14,313 nt of DNA from Streptomyces sp. NRRL WC-3549 (GCF_000721935.1 NZ_KL585417.1:1567-15879); one strand, 5' to 3'; positions 1 through 8,168 are shown, counted from the stretch's first letter. Notes: generated by a model from the sequence alone, not told the origin. Program-made: numbers and translations.

Positions 1-1
1 G

Positions 2-388
2 CTGGTCTCGGCGGCGCTCGCGGCCCGCGAGGAACTTCTCGCGCAGGAGACCGAGAGCCTCCTGCTGCACGGCAACTTCCGGCAGAGCAAGGTGCTTTCG
101 GGCGAGCGGGCGCCGTGGCTGGCGGTCGGGCCGGAGCCGCTGGTCGGGGAACGCGCCTACGACCTGGCGCGGTTGGTACGCGACCGGGTCGAGGACCTGA
201 TCGCGTCGCCGGGCGGCCCGGCGACGGCGCGCCGCCGGATCAGGAAGCTGGCGGACTCCCTGGAGGTCGACCAGGCCCGGCTGCGCGGCTGGACGCTGTT
301 CCGGGCCGTGGAGTCGGGCACCCGCACCCTGACGGCCGGCCGCCGCCAGGACGGTGAACTCACCCTCGAATTCGCCGGCTGGCTGTGA
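2..388 (+). CDS. C-terminal part of an aminoglycoside-phosphotransferase-like (pseudo)kinase
   Basis: The frame is open from base 2 to the TGA at 386-388, so the 5' end lies outside the window; 128 residues are visible. The fold signature is that of the aminoglycoside/hydroxyurea kinase group (APH, streptomycin 6-kinase like). It has a catalytic-loop equivalent HGNFRQSKVL at visible residues 23-32, then PWLAVGPEPLVGERAYDLA at about 38-56, which corresponds to the family's PWLAIDPKPxVGDPAYDLA. In active members the loop reads HGDxHxxNVL and is followed by a metal-binding Asp in the IDP motif. Here the catalytic Asp is Asn, the Mg-binding Asn is Lys and the second metal Asp is Gly. Family membership is fairly clear, but phosphotransfer activity is doubtful. 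The gene converges on proS, with a shared hairpin between them. No substrate can be inferred. Confidence 0.75.
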   Translation: MVSAALAAREELLAQETESLLLHGNFRQSKVLSGERAPWLAVGPEPLVGERAYDLARLVRDRVEDLIASPGGPATARRRIRKLADSLEVDQARLRGWTLFRAVESGTRTLTAGRRQDGELTLEFAGWL

Positions 389-405
389 GGACCGCCCGCC
401 GGAGT

Positions 406-450
406 GACGGCACGTGGCCCCCGCGCGGTGCGCGGGGGCCACGTGCCGTC
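406..450. terminator. Bidirectional terminator between the kinase-like gene and proS
   Basis: Two perfectly complementary 20-base arms (406-425 and 431-450) flank a 5-base loop, and the stem is very G+C rich. It lies 17 bases after the kinase-like stop and 19 bases after the proS stop. The two genes converge, so one symmetric hairpin can end both transcripts. There is no long T tract on either side, which is common for streptomycete terminators. Confidence 0.8.
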
Positions 451-469
451 GTCAGGGGCCTGGGCGGGG

Positions 470-2170
470 TCAGCCCCGGCCGGTCAGGCGGGCGAGGGCC
501 TCGTCGACGGTGAGTTCCTCGCGCTCCCCCGTGCGGCGGTCCTTCAGCTCCAGGACGCCCTCGGCCGAACGGCGGCCGGCGACCAGGATCTGCGGGACGC
601 CGATGAGCTCGGAGTCGGTGAACTTCACGCCCGGCGAGACGCCCGCGCGGTCGTCGACGATGACGCGCAGCCCCGCGGCGCCGAGCTTCTCGGAGACGTC
701 GAGCGCCAGCTCGGTCTGGAGCGCCTTGCCCGCGGCGACGACGTGCACGTCCGCCGGGGCCACCTCACGGGGCCAGCACAGGCCCTTGTCGTCGGCGGTC
801 TGCTCGGCGAGGGCGGCCACCGCGCGGGAGACACCGATGCCGTAGGAGCCCATCGTGACCCGGACCGGCTTGCCCTGCTGGCCCAGCACGTCGAGGGCGA
901 AGATGTCGGCGTACTTGCGGCCGAGCTGGAAGATGTGGCCGATCTCGATGGCGCGGTCCACCTGGAGTCCGGTGCCGCACTCGGGGCAGGGGTCGCCCGG
1001 CTCGACGACGACCACGTCGAGGTACTGGTCGACCTCGAAGTCGCGCCCGCAGACGACGTTCCTCGCGTGGACGCCCTCCTTGTTGGCGCCGGTGACCCAG
1101 GAGGTGCCGGCCGCGATGCGGGGGTCGGCGATGTAGCGGACCTTCTCCAGTCCCTGCGGGCCGACGTAGCCGCGTACCAGGTCGGGGCGGCCCTCGAAGT
1201 CCTCGGCGGTGACCAGCTCGACCTCGGCCGGCGCCAGGTGCTCGCCGAGCTTGCCGAGGTCGACCTCGCGGTCCCCGGGCACGCCGACGGCGACGATCTC
1301 ACCGTCGACCTTGACCAGCAGGTTCTTCAGCGTCGCGGACGCCGGGACACCGAGGAAGCCGGCGAGGGTCTCGATGGTCGGGGTGTCCGGGGTGTCCAGC
1401 TCCTCGACCGGGCCCGCGGCGGGGGTCTCGGCGGGGGCGGCGACGTAGGTCACCGCCTCGGTGTTGGCCGCGTAGTCGCAGGCCGGGCAGTCGACGAAGG
1501 TGTCCTCGCCGGCCGGCGCGGGCGCCAGGAACTCCTCGGACGCCGAGCCGCCCATGGCTCCGGAGACCGCGGAGACGATGCGGTGGTCGAGGCCGAGGCG
1601 CTCGAAGATGCGGATGTAGGCCGCACGGTGCAGCCGGTACGACTCGGCCAGACCCTCGTCGGTGGTGTCGAAGGAGTACGAGTCCTTCATCTGGAACTCG
1701 CGGCCCCGCAGCACACCGGCGCGCGGGCGGGCCTCGTCGCGGTACTTGGTCTGGATCTGGTAGAGGATCACCGGCAGGTCCTTGTAGGACGAGCACATGT
1801 CCTTGACGACCTGGGTGAAGATCTCCTCGTGGGTGGGGCCGAGGAGGTACTCGGCACCCTTGCGGTCCCGGAGGCGGAACAGCAGGTCGCCGTACTCGTC
1901 GTACCGCCCGCTCGCCTCGTACGGCTCCTTGGGCAGCAGCGCGGGCAGCAGGACCTCCTGGCCGCCGATGGCGTCCATCTCCTCGCGGACGACGCGGCTG
2001 ACGTTCTCCAGGACCTTCTTGCCGAGCGGGAGCCAGGACCAGAGGCCGGCGGCGGTGCGGCGTACGTATCCGGCCCGGACGAGGAGCTTGTGGTTGAGCG
2101 TCTCGGCGTCGGCCGGGTCGTCACGCAGTGTCTTGATCATCAATCGGGACATGCGCTGGACCTGGGCCAT
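470..2170 (-). CDS. proS: Prolyl-tRNA synthetase (bacterial type with editing domain)
   Basis: A 566-residue class II aminoacyl-tRNA synthetase that charges tRNA-Pro with proline in the cytoplasm. Order of domains: N-terminal catalytic part with motif 1 ([15 protein letters not shown], about 43-57) and motif 2 ([21 protein letters not shown], about 142-162); a YbaK-like editing insertion at about 225-390 with the conserved TLKNLLVK segment, which normally clears Ala-tRNA-Pro; motif 3 ([14 protein letters not shown], about 442-455); and a C-terminal anticodon-binding domain with [12 protein letters not shown] near 515-526. Length and layout match the usual bacterial ProS of about 565-570 residues. 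The ATG at 2170 is chosen because an AGGAG (2177-2181) stands 6 bases upstream. It is 69 bases downstream of a GNAT gene on the same strand and may be co-transcribed with it. A weak TAACCT -10-like element (2204-2209) also sits in the gap. Confidence 0.98.
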   Translation of the reverse strand: MAQVQRMSRLMIKTLRDDPADAETLNHKLLVRAGYVRRTAAGLWSWLPLGKKVLENVSRVVREEMDAIGGQEVLLPALLPKEPYEASGRYDEYGDLLFRLRDRKGAEYLLGPTHEEIFTQVVKDMCSSYKDLPVILYQIQTKYRDEARPRAGVLRGREFQMKDSYSFDTTDEGLAESYRLHRAAYIRIFERLGLDHRIVSAVSGAMGGSASEEFLAPAPAGEDTFVDCPACDYAANTEAVTYVAAPAETPAAGPVEELDTPDTPTIETLAGFLGVPASATLKNLLVKVDGEIVAVGVPGDREVDLGKLGEHLAPAEVELVTAEDFEGRPDLVRGYVGPQGLEKVRYIADPRIAAGTSWVTGANKEGVHARNVVCGRDFEVDQYLDVVVVEPGDPCPECGTGLQVDRAIEIGHIFQLGRKYADIFALDVLGQQGKPVRVTMGSYGIGVSRAVAALAEQTADDKGLCWPREVAPADVHVVAAGKALQTELALDVSEKLGAAGLRVIVDDRAGVSPGVKFTDSELIGVPQILVAGRRSAEGVLELKDRRTGEREELTVDEALARLTGRG

Positions 2171-2239
2171 GGTGAACTCCTGCTAGGAAGGGTGGTGGCC
2201 CCGAGGTTAGCCGGGCGGCCCGGGCGGGCGGAAATCGAT

Positions 2240-2815
2240 TCACCGGCCGCGGAGCAGCGGCAGGGGCGCCCCCATCACCGCGTACGGCTTGGGCGCGCCG
2301 GGGAAGCCGCCCCGCCGGGCCAGGTCCTGGTAGCCCAGGGAGCGGTACAGACCGCGTGCGGGGCTCTCCGTGTCGATCGCCGAGAGGATCGAGCGGGGCT
2401 GGTCGACGGAGTCCGTGACGGTGGTGATCAGGCTGCGGCCGATGCCGCGCTGCTGGAAGTCCGGGTGGACGTGGAGTTCGGTGATCACGAACGAGTCGTC
2501 GAGCCACCCCTCGCAGCCGGTGGCCCGCAGGTACGGCTCGACCACGGTGGACCACCAGTGGGCACGGTCGTTCGGCAGGCCGTAGACGAAGCCGGCGAGG
2601 CGTCCCTCGGGGGTGGTGGCGCCGAGGGCCCGTGCCCGCGGGTCGTCGAGGTGCCGGAGCACGATATGGCGGCGCACGTCGATCTCGGCCTGGGAGAGGC
2701 CGAAGGCGACGGCCTGCACGGCCAGTGCCTCGTCGACACGGGCGGCGAGGTCGAGCGGTCCGACCACGACGTCGGGTGCCCCGGAGCCGCGGGGGAAAGC
2801 GGGGGTTGCTGCCAT
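2240..2815 (-). CDS. GNAT-family N-acetyltransferase
   Basis: A 191-residue single-domain GNAT protein, expected to move an acetyl group from acetyl-CoA to an amine; the substrate is unknown. The acetyl-CoA binding motif A is clear: ITELHVHPDFQQRGIGRSLI at about 111-130, with the Q/RxxGxG/A loop as QRGIGR. The C-terminal part has SPARGLYRSLGYQDL (151-165), the usual motif B with Tyr in the active-site helix. There is no signal peptide or membrane segment. The ATG at 2815 gives a full domain with a short lead-in; the upstream AGGG is only a weak ribosome site, so coupling to the gene before it is likely. That gene, another acetyltransferase, ends 46 bases upstream. It could instead be a general stress or antibiotic acetyltransferase; sequence alone does not decide. 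Confidence 0.88.
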   Translation of the reverse strand: MAATPAFPRGSGAPDVVVGPLDLAARVDEALAVQAVAFGLSQAEIDVRRHIVLRHLDDPRARALGATTPEGRLAGFVYGLPNDRAHWWSTVVEPYLRATGCEGWLDDSFVITELHVHPDFQQRGIGRSLITTVTDSVDQPRSILSAIDTESPARGLYRSLGYQDLARRGGFPGAPKPYAVMGAPLPLLRGR

Positions 2816-2844
2816 GCGGGAACCCTACTGTCCGGGCCGCCCGG

Positions 2845-2875
2845 TCAGAACAGCGCGCGCTTCAGAACAGCACGC
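2845..2875. repeat. Two tandem near-copies of a 14-base element at a stop codon
   Basis: The 14-mers at 2845-2858 and 2862-2875 differ at one base and have a 17-base period. The second copy covers the last codons and stop of the DUF4081 acetyltransferase gene, so the TGTTCTGA gene end is repeated just downstream in another reading frame. This looks like a small local duplication; no function is evident. Confidence 0.7.
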
Positions 2876-3707
2876 TCATGAAGGCGCCCGTCTCCCGGAA
2901 GCCGACCCGGCTGTAGGACCGGCGCGCGGCGGTGTTGTAGTCGTTCACGTAGAGGCTGACGACCGGGGCCACGTCGGCGAGCGCGTAGCGCAGGACGGCG
3001 GCCATGCCCGTCTCGGAGAGCCCGCGCCCCCGGTGCTCGGGGGCGACCCAGACGCCCTGGATCTGGCAGGCGCGGGGGGTCGCGGCGCCGATCTCCGCCT
3101 TGAAGACGACCTTGCCGTCCTCGATGCGGGCGAAGGAGCGGCCGGTGGTGATCAGCTCGGCGACCCTCGCCTGGTAGAGGAGTCCCCCGTCACCGGCCAG
3201 CGGGGAGACGCCCACCTCCTCGGTGAACATGGCGACGCACGCCGGCATGAGGACGTCCAGCTCCTCCTTGCCGATACGGCGTACGAGGGGGTCGGCCTCC
3301 ACGTCGGCGGAGGGCGCCTCGGCGACCATGAGCGGCTGGTTGGGCCGGACCTCGCGTGCGGGCCCCCAGCTCGGTTCGAGCAGCCGCCACAGCTGGCCCG
3401 TGGGTCCGGCGGGGCCGACGATCGAGGAGCAGCGGCGGCCGGCCCGGCGGGCCCGGTCGGCGAAGGCACGGACGGCCTCGGGGGTGGCGCAGATGGGGAC
3501 GAGGTTGGCGCCGGAGTAGCAGAGCGAACGGAGCCTGCCGTCGGTGTACCAGCCCCACATCTCGCCGCCCAGGCGCCAGGGGTCGAGCCCCGCGACCCGG
3601 ACACGGGACGTCACGAACGCGTTCTCGACGGGTTCGCTCTCCAGGACGGCGAGCGCGGCGGGGAGCTCGCCGGGGTCGAGGACCCGGGTGGTGGTCTGCG
3701 TCAACAC
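2862..3707 (-). CDS. DUF4081-domain GNAT acetyltransferase (Rv2867c-like)
   Basis: A 281-residue protein with two parts. The N-terminal region (about 10-125) matches the DUF4081 type, with WGWYTDGRLRSLCYSGANLV at 51-70. The C-terminal GNAT domain (about 140-281) has motif A VWVAPEHRGRGLSETGMAAV at 219-238 and YVNDYNTAARRSYSRVGF at 253-270. It probably acetylates an unknown acceptor from acetyl-CoA. The same family member sits beside gcpE/ispG, rip1 and dxr in M. tuberculosis (Rv2867c), which supports the identity; its role remains unassigned there too as far as I know. The start is a GTG at 3707, with TTG as the second codon; a GAGG lies somewhat far upstream, so the exact start is uncertain by a few codons. 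About 150 bases separate it from the ispG stop, with a terminator in between, so it should have its own promoter. The next acetyltransferase gene follows 46 bases downstream. Confidence 0.9.
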   Translation of the reverse strand: MLTQTTTRVLDPGELPAALAVLESEPVENAFVTSRVRVAGLDPWRLGGEMWGWYTDGRLRSLCYSGANLVPICATPEAVRAFADRARRAGRRCSSIVGPAGPTGQLWRLLEPSWGPAREVRPNQPLMVAEAPSADVEADPLVRRIGKEELDVLMPACVAMFTEEVGVSPLAGDGGLLYQARVAELITTGRSFARIEDGKVVFKAEIGAATPRACQIQGVWVAPEHRGRGLSETGMAAVLRYALADVAPVVSLYVNDYNTAARRSYSRVGFRETGAFMSVLF

Positions 3708-3808
3708 TGGGGGGCCTCACCATACGGTCTGCTGATTTCCGCACTGTAACCGACAAGCCTGTGGAACGCCGCCCGCGCGGGGGACGGTCCCGGGGAGCGG
3801 ACACGGCT

Positions 3809-3836
3809 GTGCCCCGCGGAACGCTCCGCGGGGCAC
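3809..3836 (-). terminator. Hairpin terminator after ispG
   Basis: Perfect 12-base arms at 3809-3820 and 3825-3836 enclose a 4-base loop. The hairpin begins 20 bases past the ispG stop on the transcribed minus strand. It sits between ispG and the DUF4081 gene, so the two are probably separate transcripts or joined only by readthrough. Confidence 0.7.
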
Positions 3837-3856
3837 GCGTGCACAGTGCCGCGGGG

Positions 3857-5014
3857 TCAGCCCGCGACGGAGACCTCGGGTTCGCCGGACGCGATGCCGT
3901 CCTTCTCCATCTGCTCGGCGATCTTCAGGGCCTCCTCGATGAGGGTCTCCACGATCTTCGACTCGGGGACGGTCTTGATGACCTCGCCCTTGACGAAGAT
4001 CTGGCCCTTGCCGTTGCCCGAGGCCACGCCCAGGTCCGCCTCGCGTGCCTCGCCGGGGCCGTTGACCACGCAGCCCATCACGGCGACGCGCAGCGGGACC
4101 TCCATGCCCTCCAGCCCGGCGGTGACCTGGTCCGCCAGCTTGTACACGTCCACCTGGGCCCGCCCGCAGGAGGGGCAGGAGACGATCTCCAGCCGGCGCT
4201 GCTTCAGGTTCAGCGCCTCCAGGATCTGGAGGCCGACCTTGACCTCCTCGGCGGGCGGGGCCGACAGCGAGACGCGGATGGTGTCGCCGATGCCCTCGGA
4301 GAGCAGCGCGCCGAACGCCACGGCGGACTTGATCGTGCCCTGGAAGGCCGGGCCGGCCTCGGTCACGCCCAGGTGCAGCGGGTAGTCGCTCTGCGCGGCC
4401 AGCTGGCGGTAGGCGTTCACCATGACGACGGGGTCGTTGTGCTTGACCGAGATCTTGATGTCCCTGAAGCCGTGCTCCTCGAAGAGCGAGGCCTCCCAGA
4501 GCGCGGACTCGACCAGCGCCTCCGGCGTCGCCTTGCCGTACTTCTTCAGCAGCCGCGCGTCCAGCGAGCCCGCGTTGACGCCGATGCGGATCGGCGTGCC
4601 GGCGTCGCCCGCCGCCTTCGCGATCTCCTTGACCTTGTCGTCGAACTGCTTGATGTTCCCCGGGTTCACCCGGACCGCCGCACAGCCGGCGTCGATCGCG
4701 GCGAACACGTACTTCGGCTGGAAGTGGATGTCCGCGATCACCGGGATCTGCGACTTCCTGGCGATGGTCGCGAGCGCGTCCGCGTCGTCCTGGGTGGGAC
4801 ACGCCACCCGTACGATCTGGCAGCCGGAGGCCGTCAGCTCCGCGATCTGCTGGAGCGTCGCGCCGATGTCCGAGGTACGCGTCGTCGTCATGGACTGCAC
4901 CGACACCGGTGCGTCACCGCCGACCGCCACCGATCCGACCTGGATCTGACGGCTGACCCGTCGGTCGGCGAGCTTGGTCGGAACGGCAGGCATTCCAAGA
5001 GAAATCGCAGTCAT
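3857..5014 (-). CDS. ispG: 4-Hydroxy-3-methylbut-2-en-1-yl diphosphate synthase (IspG/GcpE)
   Basis: A 385-residue enzyme of the MEP pathway. It reductively converts 2-C-methyl-D-erythritol 2,4-cyclodiphosphate to HMBPP using a [4Fe-4S] cluster. The TIM-barrel part runs from about 20 to 270 with VSVQSMTTT (37-45), VRVNPGN (114-120) and SVKHND (189-194). The cluster-binding part has CPSC (Cys280, Cys283) and [16 protein letters not shown] with Cys315 and Glu322, the equivalents of E. coli Cys270, Cys273, Cys305 and Glu312. Length matches actinobacterial IspG. The ATG at 5014 agrees with the usual streptomycete N-terminus MTAISLGMP; the ribosome site is poor (GGGGA rather far upstream) and an alternative ATG at 4993 exists. 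It lies 181 bases downstream of the protease gene with a hairpin between, so a separate promoter is expected. Many streptomycetes carry a second ispG elsewhere; this window cannot show that. Confidence 0.98.
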   Translation of the reverse strand: MTAISLGMPAVPTKLADRRVSRQIQVGSVAVGGDAPVSVQSMTTTRTSDIGATLQQIAELTASGCQIVRVACPTQDDADALATIARKSQIPVIADIHFQPKYVFAAIDAGCAAVRVNPGNIKQFDDKVKEIAKAAGDAGTPIRIGVNAGSLDARLLKKYGKATPEALVESALWEASLFEEHGFRDIKISVKHNDPVVMVNAYRQLAAQSDYPLHLGVTEAGPAFQGTIKSAVAFGALLSEGIGDTIRVSLSAPPAEEVKVGLQILEALNLKQRRLEIVSCPSCGRAQVDVYKLADQVTAGLEGMEVPLRVAVMGCVVNGPGEAREADLGVASGNGKGQIFVKGEVIKTVPESKIVETLIEEALKIAEQMEKDGIASGEPEVSVAG

Positions 5015-5130
5015 GCGCTGAGCATCCCCAAGGTGTGGATCAGTGTGGACCGAGGTACCGAGAACGGCGGTCTCCAGGCTTCGAGGTTACGTCACCGGAG
5101 GAAATACGGGCGCACCCGTCCGCGAAACCG

Positions 5131-5183
5131 CCCACGGGTGGCGGTCCCCGCCGCCACCCGTGGGAACGGCCGCCACTCGTGGG
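5131..5183 (-). terminator. Hairpin terminator after the site-2 protease gene, with a duplicated arm
   Basis: Perfect 14-base arms at 5131-5144 and 5151-5164 flank a 6-base loop. A third copy of the right arm, with one mismatch, sits at 5170-5183. In the minus-strand transcript the third copy comes first, 12 bases after the protease stop, so two alternative stems could form with the same partner. The simplest role is transcription termination before the ispG promoter. Confidence 0.65.
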
Positions 5184-5195
5184 ACGTACGGGGCG

Positions 5196-6506
5196 TCAGG
5201 TGATCTTCACGGGGTTCACGATGTCGGCGACGAGCACCAGCAGGGTGAAACAGATGAAGACCCCGGCGACGACGTAGGCGACCGGCATCAGCTTGGCGAC
5301 GTCGAACGGCCCGGGGTCCGGGCGCTTGAAGACCCGGGCGACGTTGCGGCGCAGGGCCTCCCAGAGCGCGCCGGCGATGTGGCCGCCGTCCAGCGGCAGC
5401 AGCGGCAGCATGTTGAACAGGAACAGCGAGAGGTTGAACCCGGCCAGCAGGAACAGCATCATCGCGATCTGGTTCTGCGCCGGGACGTCGAGGTTCATCA
5501 CCTCGCCGCCGATCCTGGCGGCTCCGACCACGCCGACCGGCGAGTCGTCGGCGCGCTCGCCGTCGCTGAACGCCGCGTTCCACAGGGCGGGGATCTTGGA
5601 GGGCAGGGCGATGATCGAGTCGACGCCGTTCTCGATCATGTCGCCCATGCGGACGACGGAGTCGCCGAAGGAGAGCGGGACGATCTCGGTCTTGGCGGCG
5701 AAGCCCAGGTAGCCGGCGCTGACGTACTGGTCGGGGACCACCTCGCCGTCGGCGTCCTTCTTGGCCACGGCGTTCTTCTTCAGCACGGCGTTCAGGGTCT
5801 GTTCCCGGCCGTCGCGCTGCACGGTGATGGTGGCCGGGCCGATGGTCTGCCGGATCTTGTCCGAGAGGGTGGCCCAGTCGTCGATCTTCTGGCCGTTGAA
5901 GGCGACGATCCTGTCACCCTCCTCCAGGCCCGCGGCCTTGGCCGGGGAGACCGGGTCGGAGGTCTTGCAGGTGTCGCGGTTCTCACTCTGGGCGATCACG
6001 CACTGCTGGACGCCGGCGACCTCGGTGGTCTGGGTCTGGAAGCCGAAGCTCATGGCCACGCCGAGGAAGATCGCCACGGCGAGGACCAGGTTCATGAAGG
6101 GCCCGGCGAACATGACGATCACGCGCTTCCACGGCTTGCGCGTGTAGAAGAGGCGCGACTCGTCGCCCGGCTGGAGCTCCTCGAAGGCCGCGGATCTCGC
6201 GTCCTCGATCATGCCGCGCCAGGGGGAGGTGGAGCGGGCCTCCAGCCGTCCGTCGGGGCCGGGCGGGAACATGCCGATCATCCGGATGTAACCGCCGGCC
6301 GGGATGGCCTTGATGCCGTACTCCGTGTCGCCCTTCCTGCGCGACCAGATCGTCGGTCCGAAGCCGACCATGTACTGCGGTACCCGGATGCCGAAGAGCT
6401 TGGCGGTCGAGAGGTGCCCCAGCTCGTGCCAGGCGATCGAGAACAGCAGACCCACGGCGAAGACGGCGATCCCCAGGACCGTCATCAGGATCGTCGTCAT
6501 GCTCAT
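5196..6506 (-). CDS. rseP: Site-2 intramembrane zinc metalloprotease (RseP/Rip1 type, M50)
   Basis: A 436-residue polytopic membrane protease. The first membrane helix (about 5-26) runs into the zinc site HELGH at 27-31. A second helix follows at about 128-152, then a PDZ domain at about 183-240 ([21 protein letters not shown]). Near the C-terminus are a third helix with [12 protein letters not shown] (365-376, Asp373 being the third zinc ligand) and a fourth at about 405-430. In the family, such proteases cut anti-sigma factors and other single-pass membrane proteins in the bilayer; Rip1 of M. tuberculosis occupies the same position between dxr and gcpE. Two cysteines (169, 180) in the outer loop before the PDZ domain might pair. 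The ATG at 6506 is chosen over longer readings: it overlaps the dxr stop as ATGA and has a GGAGG 7 bases upstream. A second ATG at 6500 is possible. Translation is probably coupled to dxr. Confidence 0.96.
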   Translation of the reverse strand: MSMTTILMTVLGIAVFAVGLLFSIAWHELGHLSTAKLFGIRVPQYMVGFGPTIWSRRKGDTEYGIKAIPAGGYIRMIGMFPPGPDGRLEARSTSPWRGMIEDARSAAFEELQPGDESRLFYTRKPWKRVIVMFAGPFMNLVLAVAIFLGVAMSFGFQTQTTEVAGVQQCVIAQSENRDTCKTSDPVSPAKAAGLEEGDRIVAFNGQKIDDWATLSDKIRQTIGPATITVQRDGREQTLNAVLKKNAVAKKDADGEVVPDQYVSAGYLGFAAKTEIVPLSFGDSVVRMGDMIENGVDSIIALPSKIPALWNAAFSDGERADDSPVGVVGAARIGGEVMNLDVPAQNQIAMMLFLLAGFNLSLFLFNMLPLLPLDGGHIAGALWEALRRNVARVFKRPDPGPFDVAKLMPVAYVVAGVFICFTLLVLVADIVNPVKIT

Positions 6507-7756
6507 GCGTGCGCCTCCGCTGTCGCTGCCGCCGAGAGTTCCCTGGCCCGGGCGCGGGCCCAGGTCTCCGCATCGAGGACGTCCGCGACCCTCAGCGGAG
6601 TTCCCGTGGCGGGGGTGCCGTGTTCGCCCACGACGGCGGTGACCGTGTCCATGATGCCGTTGAAGGGGAGCCGTCCCGCCAGGAACGCGTCCACGCACTC
6701 CTCGTTGGCCGCGTTGAACACCGCCGGGGCGGTCCCGCCGAGCGCGCCCACGTGCCGGGCGAGGCCCACGGACGGGAAGGCCTCGGTGTCCAGGGGGAAG
6801 AACTCCCAGCTGGAGGCGGTCGTCCAGTCGAAGGCGGGGGCCGCGTCCGGGACCCGCTCGGGCCAGCCGAGTCCGATGGCGATCGGGCCGCGCATGTCGG
6901 GCGGGGTCGCCTGGGCGAGGGTGGAGCCGTCGGTGAACTCCACCATCGAGTGCACGTAGGACTGGGGGTGGACCACGACCTCGATCCGGTCGAAGGGGAT
7001 GTCGTAGAGGAGGTGCGCCTCGATGACCTCCAGGCCCTTGTTGACCAGGGTGGCGGAGTTGACCGTGATGACCGGTCCCATGGCCCAGGTCGGGTGGGCG
7101 AGCGCCTGCTCCCGGGTGACGTCGGCCAGCTCGCCGCGCGTACGCCCCCGGAAGGGCCCGCCGGACGCGGTGACGACGAGCTTGCGTACGTCGGACCGCT
7201 TCCCGGCGGCCAGTGCCTGGAAGAGCGCCGCGTGCTCGGAGTCGACCGGGATGATCTGGCCGGGCGCCGCGATCTCCTTGACCAGCGGGCCCCCGACGAT
7301 CAGCGACTCCTTGTTGGCGAGCGCGAGCGTGCGGCCCGCCCTGAGCGCCGCGAGGGTCGGGGCGAGGCCGATCGAACCGGTGATGCCGTTCAGCACGGTG
7401 TGGCAGTCGCTCGCGGCGATCTCGGTGGCGGCGTCGGGGCCGGCCAGGATCTCCGGGAGCGGCTCGCCGGCGCCGTGGGTCTCGCGCAGCGCCTCGCGCA
7501 GCGCGGGCACCTTGCCGGGGTCGGCGACCGCGACGGTACGCACCCGCAGCCGCCGCGCCTGCTCGGCGAGGAGCGCGATCCGGCCGCCCGCGGCGGAGAG
7601 CGCGGTGACGCGGAAGCGGTCCGGGTTGCGCAGCACCAGGTCGATGGCCTGGGTGCCGATGGACCCGGTGGAGCCGAGGATCACCAGATCCCGGCGGCCT
7701 TGTACCGCGTCGAAGACGAGATGGGGGTCGGCGAGTGGTGCGGGACTGTCGGTCAT
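6503..7756 (-). CDS. dxr: 1-Deoxy-D-xylulose 5-phosphate reductoisomerase (IspC/Dxr)
   Basis: A 417-residue cytoplasmic enzyme that makes 2-C-methyl-D-erythritol 4-phosphate from DXP with NADPH and a divalent metal, the committed step of the MEP pathway and the fosmidomycin target. The NADPH loop is GSTGSIG at 28-34. NKES is at 148-151, the metal-site [10 protein letters not shown] at 171-180 carries Asp172 and Glu174, [15 protein letters not shown] (234-248) carries Ser234, Asn239, Lys240 and Glu243, and [12 protein letters not shown] is at 263-274. The C-terminal part has [13 protein letters not shown] (347-359). All expected active-site residues are present. The frame is open back to 8161, but that part is low-complexity Arg/Pro/Ala; the ATG at 7756 matches the typical streptomycete start [16 protein letters not shown]. 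An ATG three codons earlier (7765) is an alternative. The ribosome site is weak in both cases. It overlaps the protease gene by 4 bases. Confidence 0.97.
   Translation of the reverse strand: MTDSPAPLADPHLVFDAVQGRRDLVILGSTGSIGTQAIDLVLRNPDRFRVTALSAAGGRIALLAEQARRLRVRTVAVADPGKVPALREALRETHGAGEPLPEILAGPDAATEIAASDCHTVLNGITGSIGLAPTLAALRAGRTLALANKESLIVGGPLVKEIAAPGQIIPVDSEHAALFQALAAGKRSDVRKLVVTASGGPFRGRTRGELADVTREQALAHPTWAMGPVITVNSATLVNKGLEVIEAHLLYDIPFDRIEVVVHPQSYVHSMVEFTDGSTLAQATPPDMRGPIAIGLGWPERVPDAAPAFDWTTASSWEFFPLDTEAFPSVGLARHVGALGGTAPAVFNAANEECVDAFLAGRLPFNGIMDTVTAVVGEHGTPATGTPLRVADVLDAETWARARARELSAAATAEAHA
6514..6518 (-). promoter_or_regulatory. Ribosome binding site fixing the protease start
   Basis: GGAGG on the minus strand lies 7 bases before the ATG at 6506, inside the 3' end of dxr. 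It supports this start against an open frame that runs back to 6698 and would overlap dxr by almost 200 bases. Confidence 0.75.
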
Positions 7757-7817
7757 GGCGACCATTGTCGCCGCTCGTGCTGTGCGCGCGGACAGGGCGC
7801 CCCCGTCGGCGCGTGGT

Positions 7818-8099
7818 TCAGATCCGCGCGGCAAGGATTTTCTCCCCCTGCGCGGCCCCGGCGCCCCGCGGGACGCCGTGGAGGCCCTCCGTGTCCGGGG
7901 TCTCCCCGCGGCGGGCGAGGGCGACCGGGCCCCCGCGTACGACGGTGTGGGGCGTGTACGGCTCCTCCGCCTCGGTGGGTCCGGCGGGGGCGGTAACGGA
8001 GGCGGTGGACGCCGGGCCCGTCGCGGCCCCGGCGCCGTCCCCGCTCCCGCCGCCCCCGCACGCGCCCCGCCGGCCTCCCGCTCCGCACACCCCTGACAT
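7818..8099 (-). CDS. Possible small protein of 93 residues, unrecognised
   Basis: A short open frame that I do not recognise. For coding: an ATG with an AGGGG 5 bases upstream (8105-8109), third-position G/C of about 91 percent, clearly above the first and second positions by my hand count, and a natural position 61 bases before dxr on the same strand. Against: any frame in DNA this G+C rich can stay open by chance, and other frames here are open too. The product would be Gly/Ala/Pro/Arg-rich at the N-terminus (CGAGGRRGACGGGGSGDG near residue 5) and more ordinary later (EEPYTPHTVVRGGPVALARR, about 45-64). There is no clear signal peptide, lipobox or membrane segment. It fills most of the 412-base gap between dxr and the nucleotidyltransferase gene; beyond it I see only hairpins in that gap. 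Confidence 0.4.
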   Translation of the reverse strand: MSGVCGAGGRRGACGGGGSGDGAGAATGPASTASVTAPAGPTEAEEPYTPHTVVRGGPVALARRGETPDTEGLHGVPRGAGAAQGEKILAARI

Positions 8100-8111
8100 C
8101 CCCGCCCCTGT

Positions 8112-8142
8112 CGTCGGCCGACGGCCGCCGTGATCGCGGCCG
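8112..8142 (-). terminator. Hairpin and overlapping palindrome after the nucleotidyltransferase gene
   Basis: Seven-base arms at 8122-8128 and 8136-8142 form a stem-loop 26 bases past the nucleotidyltransferase stop. A perfect 12-base palindrome at 8112-8123 (cgtcggccgacg) overlaps it by two bases and lies 12 bases before the ATG of the possible small ORF. The pair may be a modest terminator; the palindrome could also be a protein-binding site, which is only a guess. Confidence 0.4.
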
Positions 8143-8168
8143 GGGCTCGATTGTGCGGCATCGGGGGG

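Noticed and set aside
2171..2239. Riboswitch or T-box leader ahead of proS
   Set aside because: The gap is only 69 bases, has no T-box sequence or long structured leader, and an ordinary AGGAG ribosome site is enough.
404..2881. Plus-strand open frame of 825 codons opposite proS and a GNAT gene
   Set aside because: It is the complement shadow of G+C-rich minus-strand genes. The translation is Gly/Ala/Asp/Val/Leu-rich with no domain, and proS on the other strand is unmistakable.
5017..5047. GTGTGGA repeated twice just upstream of ispG
   Set aside because: Two 7-base copies 10 bases apart are too short to separate from chance in this sequence, and no promoter spacing fits them.
6507..6698. 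N-terminal extension of the site-2 protease by 64 codons
   Set aside because: It lies entirely within dxr in another frame and has no membrane segment. The ATG at 6506 has a good ribosome site and the ATGA overlap.
5043..6959. Plus-strand open frame of 638 codons opposite the protease gene
   Set aside because: Antisense shadow; the minus strand has a complete M50 protease with HELGH and LDG motifs.
7757..8161. N-terminal extension of dxr by up to 135 codons
   Set aside because: The extra part is low-complexity Arg/Pro/Ala sequence unlike any reductoisomerase, and known streptomycete Dxr proteins start at the [11 protein letters not shown] region.
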